A stretch of 64,000 bases of DNA from Prodigiosinella aquatilis (GTDB lineage: Bacteria > Pseudomonadota > Gammaproteobacteria > Enterobacterales > Enterobacteriaceae). Shown here piece by piece: positions 16,755-24,954 of the stretch. The stretch is taken from the NCBI GenBank assembly GCA_030388725.1, contig CP128857.1, positions 4,836,001-4,900,000 of the forward strand. The letters are read 5' to 3'. How positions within the stretch are numbered: the first letter of the stretch is position 1; each line of letters opens with the position of its first letter. The translations under genes and the position numbers were made by a program. The notes beneath the pieces are model-generated. The model worked only from the letters and a program-made list of their open reading frames with translations. It was not told the origin of the DNA and did no database searches.

Positions 16755-16786
16755 ATGTGCTCCGAGGATAACTTTTCGGAGCATAT
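16755..16786 (+). repeat. Iterons and hairpin beside the second att
   Basis: ATGTGCTCCG and CGGAGCATAT pair over 10 positions (one G-T). A TGCTCCG copy precedes at 16747-16753. The layout is the same as at 11706-11734, but the repeated word is GCTCC/GGAGC instead of GCGCC/GGCGC. Confidence 0.6.
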
Positions 16787-16816
16787 TGGAGAAAAACGGT
16801 AACCTGGTGCCTGGCA

Positions 16817-17155
16817 CTATGGCACCTGTATTGTGGATAGAGGTGAATATTCGATAGGGGTTAGAACACGACCCGTTGCTTGAATAACTGGTTCTCCAAT
16901 ATCAAGATCCATCTTTTTCTTAATATCTATCCACTCTTGATCTGCAAGAAATGCTTTCCATTGATGTTCCATCGTCTCAACATTAGGCCAATCCAGAATA
17001 TAGATAAACTCCATATCGGATTCAGTAACGGTTTCCCACATTGCAACAATACTAAACGCATATTTTTTCATAATACGCATAGCATGATTTTTAAACCTAT
17101 CGTGAAACGCCTCACGCTTTTCAAGATTAACTTTGTAAATCCTCAGCTGATACAT
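16817..17155 (-). CDS. NIPSNAP family protein
   Basis: 112 residues resembling the NIPSNAP dimeric alpha-beta barrel fold: MYQLRIYKV at the start, RFKNHAMRIMKKY, then FIYILDWPNVETMEHQWKAF. These small cytosolic proteins have no firmly known enzymatic activity. It stands alone beyond the second att repeat in an AT-rich stretch, and its stop codon lies in a short hairpin (GGTGCC/GGCACC). Confidence 0.75.
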   Translation of the reverse strand: MYQLRIYKVNLEKREAFHDRFKNHAMRIMKKYAFSIVAMWETVTESDMEFIYILDWPNVETMEHQWKAFLADQEWIDIKKKMDLDIGEPVIQATGRVLTPIEYSPLSTIQVP

Positions 17156-17627
17156 AACACTCTCCGTTTATCACATAACCCCTTGTTATTCATTTAGCCC
17201 AATCTCTCTGTAATACGCTGGTTTCGCCCACTCATTGAGCAAAAATATACCTATTGTTGATTAAGCAAATTTATCCCACCACAGGTTCCAATAATTTTCG
17301 TTATATCCCTTCTGGTACGAGCTTCGCTTTGCTTATTTTCACACTATAAAGCGGTAGTTATTCTTTAACTGCTATAACAGATGAATCAATAATTACCGCC
17401 TATAGCAGGTAGAGAATAATTAACCCAGTCACCGGCAGAGCTGACCCATCATCATTGCCTTGGATTTAATCAGTGGCGCTCAAATCATCGCTGCCAATCT
17501 TCTTGCAGGAAATGACTCAAGTGTGAAAGGCCAAGATAGTCGACCACCGTGTATTCCATCTTTGACTAGACAGCCCCAGGAGTATCTACGGTTCCAAGGG
17601 CTGTCCTTTTACTAATATTATTTTTAT
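17156..17627. other. Gene-poor spacer, 470 bp
   Basis: No convincing gene. It contains an imperfect inverted repeat (17351-17366 with 17384-17399) and a hairpin with 8-bp arms GACAGCCC/GGGCTGTC at about 17570-17606, followed on the plus strand by CTTTTA, near the end of the thioredoxin operon. A minus-strand 24-codon ORF (17559-17485) is too short to assign. The spacer probably contains remnants of the accessory element. Confidence 0.5.
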
Positions 17628-17864
17628 TCAAAACATCAGCCATTTCTTAATGGCGTCACGGCTCGGAACGCCACCGGCATGGACCACCTCACCATCAATG
17701 ACCACACCCGGCGTACTCATAATGCCATAACTCATAATATCCTGAATTGCCTCAACCTTTTCCAGCGTAATATCAACACCCTGCGCTTTGGCGATCTCTT
17801 CGATTAACGCAATAGTATTTTTACAGTTGGCACACCCTGTTCCCAATACTTTGATATCTTTCAT
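17628..17864 (-). CDS. Small thioredoxin-like redox protein
   Basis: 78 residues with an N-terminal active-site motif GCANC (Cys11, Cys14) and a cis-Pro region MSTPGVVIDGEVV, matching the small thioredoxin-fold family found with membrane permeases. Probably a cytosolic thiol-disulfide carrier. It follows the permease gene with a 9-bp gap, so the two are co-expressed, and the pair lies downstream of a SigZ-type sigma factor gene. Confidence 0.88.
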   Translation of the reverse strand: MKDIKVLGTGCANCKNTIALIEEIAKAQGVDITLEKVEAIQDIMSYGIMSTPGVVIDGEVVHAGGVPSRDAIKKWLMF

Positions 17865-17873
17865 GATGACTCC

Positions 17874-18911
17874 TTACAGAACCCAATTGAAAATATAACC
17901 AACCAGCAGAATGCCGCTGGCCACAATAGCGATAAATGTGATGATCAGGCGCACCTTCAGCACTTTGCGCAAAATCACCATTTCCGGCAGTGATAACGCA
18001 ATCACACTCATCATGAAGGCCAGCACCGTACCGAGCGCGGCACCTTTAGTCAGGAGAGCCTGTACGATGGGGATCACACCAGCGGCATTGGTGTACATGG
18101 GCACACCGATCAAAACGGCCAGCGGCACCGACCACCACGCCTCTTTACCCATGACCGAAGCCATAAAATCTTCCGGCACATAACCATGAATACCCGCGCC
18201 AATGGCGATACCGACCAGAATATAAGGCCAGACCTTGCCGACAATCTCACGTACACTTTGCATGCCAACGGCAATACGCTCGGATAAGCTCAACTTCTGT
18301 CCGCTATATTGCGCTGTCATTTTGGGCATCTCGCGCACCCAATCTTCCAGGTATGCCTCCATCTTCAAATGGCCGATACACCAGCCAGCGACGATGGCGA
18401 CAACAAGTCCCAGTCCGAGGTAAAGCAAGGCGATTTCCCAACCGAACAGACCAAACAGCAATGTTAACGCCACTTCGTTAACCATCGGTGCAGCAATCAG
18501 GAATGAGAACGTGACGCCAAGCGGGACGCCAGCCTGAACAAAACCGATAAACAGCGGGACAGCAGAGCATGAACAGAATGGCGTCACAATCCCCAGGCTG
18601 GCCGCCATCACATTGGCGATCCCCTCATGTCGTCCTGCCAGTATGGCGCGAGTACGTTCAGGCGTGAAATAGCTGTTGATCATGCCCATCACGAATACAA
18701 TACCCGTCAACAACAACAGCACTTTGGGCGTGTCATAAAAGAAGAATTGCAATGCGCCGCCAAGATGGCTATCAGTCGTCACCGGCAGCTGGGCAACCAG
18801 TGCCTCCGCCAATGGTGCCAGCATCTGATACAACCCATACCAGACAACAACCATTACCATAAGAAACACGCGCGGGCTACGCTGTGACCACCGCAACATG
18901 GGTTCTGACAT
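17874..18911 (-). CDS. Permease of the YraQ/DUF318 family
   Basis: 345 residues with about eight to ten transmembrane helices and the family signature TPFCSCSAVPLFIGFVQAG, in which the Cys pair is conserved. A second half with GVPMYTNAAGVIPIVQALL repeats the pattern. Characterised relatives include ArsP, which exports organoarsenicals; the substrate here is not known. The ATG at 18911 has AGGAG 7 nt upstream and is preferred over an upstream in-frame codon. It lies between the sigma factor gene and the thioredoxin gene. Confidence 0.88.
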   Translation of the reverse strand: MSEPMLRWSQRSPRVFLMVMVVVWYGLYQMLAPLAEALVAQLPVTTDSHLGGALQFFFYDTPKVLLLLTGIVFVMGMINSYFTPERTRAILAGRHEGIANVMAASLGIVTPFCSCSAVPLFIGFVQAGVPLGVTFSFLIAAPMVNEVALTLLFGLFGWEIALLYLGLGLVVAIVAGWCIGHLKMEAYLEDWVREMPKMTAQYSGQKLSLSERIAVGMQSVREIVGKVWPYILVGIAIGAGIHGYVPEDFMASVMGKEAWWSVPLAVLIGVPMYTNAAGVIPIVQALLTKGAALGTVLAFMMSVIALSLPEMVILRKVLKVRLIITFIAIVASGILLVGYIFNWVL

Positions 18912-18996
18912 CGTACAACTCCTTAATTGATTCATCCTGTGGCATCACCACAGGTCTCTAATCAAGAAGACGAACGAATCGGCAAAAGGATGCTGT

Positions 18997-19539
18997 CTAT
19001 TTTTCTATTTTTTTAGGGATATGGCAGCACACTCTGCCCTGCTCGTCGAATTGCACCTGGCAATATTGAACCAACGCATCGCGTAATCGCCGGCGAGCGC
19101 GTAGCAGACGCGATTTGGCCGCCGGGAGTGAAAGTCCCTCCCGCTCAGCAAAGGCGGAAACCGTCAGGCCATGGAGATGACAGGCTTCGAGGATAAATCT
19201 ATCTTCCGTGGGTAGATGCGGCAGATTGCGGCTGATGCAGATATCCAGCTCATCAATGGCATCACGCTCCTGTGCGTCCGATATCGATAAATCTTCAGTC
19301 AGTACCACATCGGGTTTGGTCAACCGCGTATGGTCAATCAGTGTTGTACGGGCTACCCGGAAAAGCCAGGCTCTGGGGTTATCCAGCGAACAAAAATGGC
19401 TTCCCTGCTTCATCGCTTTGATGAAGACATCCTGAAGCAAATCTTCAGCTAACGAATGCTCACCAAGATGGCGGTATAGAAAACCCAACAACTCCTTTTC
19501 ATGGGTCTGCCAGGCATTGAGAACACATTCGAATGCCAT
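18997..19539 (-). CDS. SigZ-type ECF RNA polymerase sigma factor
   Basis: 180 residues: sigma region 2 (GFLYRHLGEHSLAEDLLQDV and the DNPRAWLFRVARTTLIDH segment) and region 4 (LPTEDRFILEACHLHGLTVS with AAKSRLLRARRRL). The C-terminal tail carries three Cys (160, 171, 172) in a Cys-x10-Cys-Cys pattern followed by HIPK, typical of the SigZ subgroup. No anti-sigma gene is adjacent, so the Cys tail may itself sense redox state or metal (inference). It is 85 bp upstream of the permease and thioredoxin genes, its probable targets. Confidence 0.85.
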   Translation of the reverse strand: MAFECVLNAWQTHEKELLGFLYRHLGEHSLAEDLLQDVFIKAMKQGSHFCSLDNPRAWLFRVARTTLIDHTRLTKPDVVLTEDLSISDAQERDAIDELDICISRNLPHLPTEDRFILEACHLHGLTVSAFAEREGLSLPAAKSRLLRARRRLRDALVQYCQVQFDEQGRVCCHIPKKIEK

Positions 19540-19882
19540 TGTGATGCCTCACGGATAGTTTTCTGTTGTTGTTAGTTTATGCCTGGCTCCGGCACGGAGC
19601 CAGAACGCCAGGAGATAAACGCCGCATTCATTAGCCCTATTTAATAAAAAATTCAAAGAGTAATAACATATTCGTTTTTTACAGTAATTACTGCGGCGTG
19701 ATAGAACGGAACAGAGAGTAGCCAATGGTATGGCAGTATGGCTACCGAAGCCGTGCCGATAAAATAACCAATCCGATGCTGTAGTCGTTATTATTAAAAG
19801 ATATAAGTATAGTTTTTATTAGACTATTTTATATCTACGACCTACCGTAAAATCACCAGAATTCAATGACACAGAGTAAATT
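19540..19882. other. Divergent spacer between sigma factor and ABC importer
   Basis: 343 bp without a gene, AT-rich over its right half. It holds promoters for both divergent units; none matches consensus closely enough to be placed. A perfect 9-bp hairpin lies at 19583-19603. Confidence 0.6.
19583..19603. other. Perfect hairpin upstream of the sigma factor gene
   Basis: CTGGCTCCG and CGGAGCCAG separated by 3 nt, 44 bp before the sigma factor start. It could be an operator or a leader hairpin. Confidence 0.4.
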
Positions 19883-21448
19883 ATGAAATCATTCACTCTC
19901 ACATCGCTTGTACTGGCTGTTACGTTTGGATTCTCAGCTCAGGCCGCCACACCCAAGGATACACTGGTTATCGCCCAGTCCATTGATGATGCCAGCAGCT
20001 TCGACCCCGCCCAGGGCTTTGAACTGACCACCGTTCAGGCGTTTACCAACCTTTATCAACGGCTGGTACAGTCAGATCCCACCAATCCAACCGACCTGAA
20101 GCCCACGCTGGCAGAAAGTTGGCAGGCGGGCAGTGATAACCGCAGCCTGACTTTTACCCTGCGTAAAGGTGCCACGTTTTCCAGCGGAAATCCGGTACGG
20201 CCGGAAGATGTGATTTTTTCGCTGGCACGGGTGATCAAGCTCAATCTGGCACCCTCTTTTATTCTGGCACAGCTGGGTTGGGATCCGCAGAATGTTGAGG
20301 GTTTTTTAAAAAAAGTTACTGATAATCAAGTTAAAATAAGCTGGTCCGCCAATGTCAGCCCGGCCTATGTGCTCAGTCTGCTCTCCGCACCGGTAGCCTC
20401 TATTGTTGATGAAAAAACCGTGCTGGCGCATCAGGAAAAAAATGATTTCGGCCACCAATGGCTAGGTAGCCATTCCGCTGGCAGCGGCCCATTCCAGATT
20501 ACGAGATATATACCCCATGAAGTGCTGTTGCTGCGAGCCAATCCGGGATCTCCGGCCGGTGCGCCAAAACTGCAAAACATACTGATTAAAAACGTTCCCG
20601 AGCCAGCAACCCGCCGTTTACTGCTGGAACAAGGTGATGCAGACATTGCCCGTAACCTGGGTGCCGATCAGATTTCAGCGCTGAAAAACAAACCCGGTGT
20701 TAAAGCCCTCGCCATCCCCATGGCATCGGTCTATTACATATTGTTCAATACCAAGGCCAATGCATTAACAGGTAATCCGGCGCTCTGGGAAGCATCAAGG
20801 TATCTGTTTGATTACCATGGTATTGCCGATAGTTTGCTGAAAGGACAGTTTCAGGTTCATCAGTCCTTTCTGCCGAAAGGCTTTCTTGGAGCCATCAATG
20901 ACACGCCCTATCAATATAACCCGCAAAAAGCCCGCGAAATTCTGGACAAAGCCGGTTTGAAAAATGTCAGTTTCCCGCTGATTGTGAGTAACCAGCCGCC
21001 TTACATTGATATTGCGCAAGCCTTACAGGCCAGTTTTGCCAAAGGTGGAGTGAAAATCGAGTTGATTCCCGGCATCAGTTCAGAAGTCTCAACGAAAATA
21101 AAATCACATGATTACCAGGCGACCATGACCTCCTGGGGCGCGGATTATTTTGACCCGAACACCAACGCGGCTGCTTTTGCTTCCAGCCCGGAAGGCGGTA
21201 AAACACTAGCCTGGCGCGCTAACTGGCAGATCCCGGAACTGACCCGACAAACTATCTCCGCCACGGCAGAAAGCGATCCGCAAAAACGGGTGGCAATCTA
21301 TCAGAAACTTCAGCGGGAAATCATGAAATCTTCACCTTATGTGATTGGTTTACAGGCCAAAAACCTGATTGCCGTGCGTGCAAATCTGAAAGGCTACATT
21401 CAGGGAATCAACCCCGACATGGTTTACTACAACCAGGTTACGAAGTAA
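19883..21448 (+). CDS. ABC transporter substrate-binding protein (SBP_bac_5 family)
   Basis: 521 residues with a signal peptide (MKSFTLTSLVLAVTFGFSAQA, cleaved after AQA) and the extended two-lobe architecture of peptide/nickel-type binding proteins (TLTFTLRKGATFSSGNPVRP, AREILDKAGL). Periplasmic ligand capture for the permeases encoded next. The stop overlaps the next start (TAATG). The ligand (oligopeptide, opine, nickel chelate) cannot be told from sequence. Confidence 0.88.
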   Translation: MKSFTLTSLVLAVTFGFSAQAATPKDTLVIAQSIDDASSFDPAQGFELTTVQAFTNLYQRLVQSDPTNPTDLKPTLAESWQAGSDNRSLTFTLRKGATFSSGNPVRPEDVIFSLARVIKLNLAPSFILAQLGWDPQNVEGFLKKVTDNQVKISWSANVSPAYVLSLLSAPVASIVDEKTVLAHQEKNDFGHQWLGSHSAGSGPFQITRYIPHEVLLLRANPGSPAGAPKLQNILIKNVPEPATRRLLLEQGDADIARNLGADQISALKNKPGVKALAIPMASVYYILFNTKANALTGNPALWEASRYLFDYHGIADSLLKGQFQVHQSFLPKGFLGAINDTPYQYNPQKAREILDKAGLKNVSFPLIVSNQPPYIDIAQALQASFAKGGVKIELIPGISSEVSTKIKSHDYQATMTSWGADYFDPNTNAAAFASSPEGGKTLAWRANWQIPELTRQTISATAESDPQKRVAIYQKLQREIMKSSPYVIGLQAKNLIAVRANLKGYIQGINPDMVYYNQVTK

Positions 21449-22500
21449 TGGAACCAGATACCGCTCATGCCGGGTTTATCCGACTGGCCAAACAGCGTGC
21501 CAGCCGGTTACTAACCGGCATTATCTCGTTGATAGTGACCATGCTGGGGTTACTGGCGTTCACATTTACTTTGTCCCACTTGTCCCCGATCGATCCAGTG
21601 CTGCAACTGGCGGGCGATCATGCCAGCGAATCCACTTACGATCAGGCCAGGCACAGTCTGGGTCTGGATCAGCCTGTTATCATGCAATTCTGGCATTACC
21701 TGGCGCACCTCGCACAGGGTGATATGGGGATTTCACGTATCACCACTCAGCCGGTTTTCAGTGATTTGCTACGCACCTTCCCGGCCACCTTTGAGCTGGC
21801 GACCTGCGCCATTTTGGTCGGCGCAACAGGCGGAATCATACTGGCACTTCTGGCGGCCTTAAAACCGGGGAGCGTACTCGATAATCTGGTCCGATTGATC
21901 TCATTGCTGGGCTTCTCCGTACCGGTTTTCTGGCTGGGATTGCTGGGGTTACTCCTGTTTTATGCCGTGCTTCACTGGTCAGCCGGACCGGGCCGACTGG
22001 ACGATATCTGGATTTATTCGCTGGAGCCGCATACCGGGCTGGTGTTGGTAGATGCCTGGTTGTCAGGCGATAGTGCCATGTTCCGCAATGCCATCGCCCA
22101 TTTGTGGTTACCGGTTGCAGTGCTTGGCCTGTTATCGATGGCGAGTATTACCCGTTTATTGCGGGCGGCATTACTGGAAGAAAGCAATAAAGAGTATGTG
22201 GTGCTGGCGCGGGCAAAAGGCGCAGGTCGCTGGCGCATATTGATCCGGCATGTATTGCCTAATGTGCGGGGTACACTGATTACGGTGCTGGTTATTGCCT
22301 ATACCAGTCTGCTGGAGGGGTCGGTATTGACGGAAACAGTGTTTGCCTGGCCTGGCGTCGGCCGCTATCTGACCAATGCCCTGTTCGCGGCGGATACGCC
22401 CGCGATTCTGGGTGCGACATTGATGATCGGGACTTTATTCATTTTACTGAACGCGCTGGCGGATGCGTTGACGTATTTAACCGATCCGAGAACACGATGA
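21448..22500 (+). CDS. ABC transporter permease (DppB/OppB type)
   Basis: 350 residues, six or so transmembrane helices, and the EAA-type loop (EYVVLARAKGAGRWRILIRH) that contacts the ATPase. The start and stop overlap neighbours by 1 and 4 bp, so it is in one operon with the binding protein and second permease. Forms the heterodimeric channel with the next gene product. Confidence 0.9.
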   Translation: MEPDTAHAGFIRLAKQRASRLLTGIISLIVTMLGLLAFTFTLSHLSPIDPVLQLAGDHASESTYDQARHSLGLDQPVIMQFWHYLAHLAQGDMGISRITTQPVFSDLLRTFPATFELATCAILVGATGGIILALLAALKPGSVLDNLVRLISLLGFSVPVFWLGLLGLLLFYAVLHWSAGPGRLDDIWIYSLEPHTGLVLVDAWLSGDSAMFRNAIAHLWLPVAVLGLLSMASITRLLRAALLEESNKEYVVLARAKGAGRWRILIRHVLPNVRGTLITVLVIAYTSLLEGSVLTETVFAWPGVGRYLTNALFAADTPAILGATLMIGTLFILLNALADALTYLTDPRTR

Positions 22501-23339
22501 CACAACATTTATCTGTCACTAAACCGGTCAGGCGGATCAATACACTGGCGATGGGCACAACACTGGTGGCCATTCTGGTGTTGGTCGCCCTCCTGGCCCC
22601 GTGGCTGGCGCCGTTTGATCCTGATATGCAAACGATAACGGCGCGGTTGTTGCCACCTTCCACGCAACACTGGCTGGGAACCGATGGCTTTGGTCGCGAC
22701 CTGTTATCACGGGTGATTTATGGCGCCCGACCAACGCTGGTGCTGGTTATCCTGATCCTGATTCTTACCATACCGATTGGCATGTTGATCGGTATTACTG
22801 CCGGTTATGTGGGCGGCTGGACTGAGCGCATATTAATGCGCGTTACCGATATCGCCATGTCGCTACCCAATCTGGTGATCGCTCTCGCGCTGGTGTCGGT
22901 ACTGGGTCCCGGGCTGATGAATGGTGCACTGGCGCTGGCGCTAACCAGTTGGCCGCCTTTCGCCCGTCAATCACGGGCAGAAACTCTCGCATTACGCCGC
23001 AGTGATTATCTGGCCGCCGCTCGCATGCAGGGAATTACCGGGTTGCGTTTAATGTTTGGGCATATTCTGCCGCTCTGCATGCCCGGCGCTGTGGTACGTG
23101 CTGCCCTGAGCCTGGGCGGGATTATTCTTGCCGCCGCCGGACTCGGCTTTCTGGGGATGGGAGTCGCACCGCCAACCGCAGAATGGGGATCGATGGTGGC
23201 TGAAGGTGGAAAAGTCATTTTTGATCAGTGGTGGGTAGCTGCCGCACCCGGCATGGCTATTTTACTGGCCAGTCTGGCCTTTAACCTGACTGGCGATGGT
23301 CTGAGAGACCGACTGGATACCCGTAATGACAACAACTGA
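22497..23339 (+). CDS. ABC transporter permease (DppC/OppC type)
   Basis: 280 residues: an N-terminal helix, then PFDPDMQTITARLLPPS and HWLGTDGFGRDLLSRVIYG, the hallmark of OppC/DppC permeases, and the EAA loop SDYLAAARMQGITGLRLMFG. The ATGA overlap with the preceding gene shows translational coupling. The downstream ATPase gene is broken. Confidence 0.92.
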   Translation: MTQHLSVTKPVRRINTLAMGTTLVAILVLVALLAPWLAPFDPDMQTITARLLPPSTQHWLGTDGFGRDLLSRVIYGARPTLVLVILILILTIPIGMLIGITAGYVGGWTERILMRVTDIAMSLPNLVIALALVSVLGPGLMNGALALALTSWPPFARQSRAETLALRRSDYLAAARMQGITGLRLMFGHILPLCMPGAVVRAALSLGGIILAAAGLGFLGMGVAPPTAEWGSMVAEGGKVIFDQWWVAAAPGMAILLASLAFNLTGDGLRDRLDTRNDNN

Positions 23340-23469
23340 CATCCCGTTGATAGACGCACGGCATTTATCCATCACGCTGCCTGATGGCAATGATCTGGTG
23401 AAAAATATCTCCTTCACTCTCGGGCAGGAGCGGGTTGCGCTGGAGGTGGCGGCAAATGAGCATGATTGA
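23326..23469 (+). pseudogene. Deleted first ABC ATPase gene
   Basis: It starts inside the permease end and encodes MTTTDIPLIDARHLSITLPD and SFTLGQERVAL, the normal N-terminus of an Opp/Dpp ATPase just before the Walker A loop. It then jumps to EVAANEHD and a stop, which looks like the C-terminal end. About 230 codons with Walker A, signature and Walker B are missing in one clean internal deletion. Only 47 codons remain; no ATPase activity is possible. Confidence 0.8.
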
Positions 23470-24130
23470 TTTGCAGGCTGTTAGTATCGCGCATAAACAG
23501 GGCTATGAACTACTCACCGTGGTACATGATGTCAGTCTGACGGTAGAACCCGGTGAATGCTTTGGCCTGGTAGGACCTTCCGGATGCGGTAAATCGTCAC
23601 TACTGTGGGTACTGGCCGGTCTTAACGCCCACTGGCAGGGTAAAATGACACTGGCAGGGCATCAGGTTCAGCCTGGGCGCCCTTTTACTGGCAGCTTGCG
23701 GCGTGATGTGCAGATGGTATTTCAGGATCCTTATGCGTCATTGCACCCCAAACACCGGCTGCGTCGAACCTTATCCGAGCCACTGAAGTTACTAAAAATA
23801 CAGGATATTGATGATCGTATTGCAGCCGGGCTGCGTCATGTTGGCCTGGATTCAGCCATGATGAACCGCTATCCGCACCAGCTTTCGGGTGGGCAACGTC
23901 AGCGCGTGGCGATAGTCAGAGCCTTATTGCTACAACCCAGAATACTACTGCTGGATGAACCAACGTCGGCACTGGATATGTCGGTGCAGGCGGAGATTCT
24001 AAATCTGCTTAACGATCTGAAACAGCAAGATGCGCTGACCATGGTACTGGTGAGCCATGACCCGGATGTGATCGGTTACATGTGTGACCGTGCGGTTTCC
24101 ATGTCGGCTGGCCATATCGTCAGACCATGA
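23456..24130 (+). CDS. ABC transporter ATP-binding protein (second ATPase)
   Basis: 224 residues with Walker A GPSGCGKSS (40-48), Q-loop VFQDPYASL, signature LSGGQ (143-147) and Walker B LLLDEPTSALD (164-174). It is shorter than Opp/Dpp ATPases because it lacks the C-terminal oligopeptide-type extension. The start at 23456 has GGAGG upstream and overlaps the remnant of the first ATPase by 14 bp. With its partner deleted it would have to homodimerise for the importer to work. Confidence 0.9.
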   Translation: MSMIDLQAVSIAHKQGYELLTVVHDVSLTVEPGECFGLVGPSGCGKSSLLWVLAGLNAHWQGKMTLAGHQVQPGRPFTGSLRRDVQMVFQDPYASLHPKHRLRRTLSEPLKLLKIQDIDDRIAAGLRHVGLDSAMMNRYPHQLSGGQRQRVAIVRALLLQPRILLLDEPTSALDMSVQAEILNLLNDLKQQDALTMVLVSHDPDVIGYMCDRAVSMSAGHIVRP

Positions 24131-24187
24131 GGCCGGTTACTGGCCCCGGTATTTTTATCCGACACCGCAACGGCAACCGATAATATA

Positions 24188-24213
24188 CAGGTTAGGCCAA
24201 CCGGCTTAACCTG
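24188..24213 (-). terminator. Hairpin at the end of the arn operon
   Basis: CAGGTTA ... TAACCTG arms with an inner GCC/GGC pair and one mismatch; the right arm includes the arnF stop codon at 24206-24208. It is followed on the minus strand by an AT-rich run without a perfect T-tract. Confidence 0.55.
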
Positions 24214-24604
24214 CATGATGGTTCTGATTATCCGGTTTTCCGCACACCAGCCAGACGCCCACCAGAATCAATCCAATGGCTGCCAGTTTACCGGGGCTGA
24301 ACCGGTCGGAGAAAACCGGCAGGATCACCGCCAATAGCCACACCAGAACATAACTCAGGCTTAATAACGGATAAACCCGGCTGAGCGGTAAAAAACGCAA
24401 CGCATTAAACCAGCACAACATGGAAAGCGCATAAGCAACCAAACCGCTCGCCACCGCCACTGTAGCGGATAACGAGGTGAACAGTGACGAGACAAACAGC
24501 AGTGGTTCCGTCATCGATGGCAGTTGTGACATGCCCCATTTCATCAACAGTTGCGCCGCGCTCACCAGCAGCACGCTCAACATGGCCCAGCCGTAACCTT
24601 TCAT
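24206..24604 (-). CDS. arnF: L-Ara4N-phosphoundecaprenol flippase subunit ArnF
   Basis: 132 residues with four transmembrane helices of the EamA/SMR type (MKGYGWAMLSVLLVSAAQLL at the start; LSRVYPLLSLSYVLVWL later). With ArnE it flips the undecaprenyl-phosphate-linked L-Ara4N to the periplasmic face. The start at 24604 overlaps the arnE stop by 4 bp; an in-frame extension upstream is not conserved. Last gene of the operon. Confidence 0.93.
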   Translation of the reverse strand: MKGYGWAMLSVLLVSAAQLLMKWGMSQLPSMTEPLLFVSSLFTSLSATVAVASGLVAYALSMLCWFNALRFLPLSRVYPLLSLSYVLVWLLAVILPVFSDRFSPGKLAAIGLILVGVWLVCGKPDNQNHHAG

Positions 24605-24954
24605 ACGCTGCTTCCCATCAGGACAACCCCGGCGACAATCAGCACAATCCCCACAGTTTGACGCCAACTGATAACTTCACGCCACAGTACACGGGCAGCC
24701 AAGGCGACCAGAATAAAATTCAAGCTCAGCATGGGATAAGCCACACTGACCGGCACTCTCTGCAATACCGCCAACCACAGCAGCATCGCCAGCCCCAGCA
24801 GCAGGATACTGATCCCCATCCACAGCAAAATATGGCGATGATGGGAACCCGTGTGTTGCCCACAGGCAGCCTGCTTCTGGCTAAGCTGACCGGCGCAACT
24901 CAGCAGGCTCACCACCACAATCAGTACATAGTCGATCACTGCTGACGATACCAT
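24601..24954 (-). CDS. arnE: L-Ara4N-phosphoundecaprenol flippase subunit ArnE
   Basis: 117 residues, four transmembrane helices, with the family stretch SLLSCAGQLSQKQAA and VAYPMLSLNFILVALAARVL. E. coli ArnE is 111 aa. It overlaps the end of arnT by 19 bp and the start of arnF by 4 bp. Partner of ArnF in the inner membrane. Confidence 0.93.
   Translation of the reverse strand: MVSSAVIDYVLIVVVSLLSCAGQLSQKQAACGQHTGSHHRHILLWMGISILLLGLAMLLWLAVLQRVPVSVAYPMLSLNFILVALAARVLWREVISWRQTVGIVLIVAGVVLMGSSV

Noticed and set aside
17485..17559. A 24-codon frame starting MEYTVVDYLGLSHLSHFL, vaguely like an immunity protein start
   Set aside because: Too short and without neighbours such as a toxin; similarity cannot be judged by eye.
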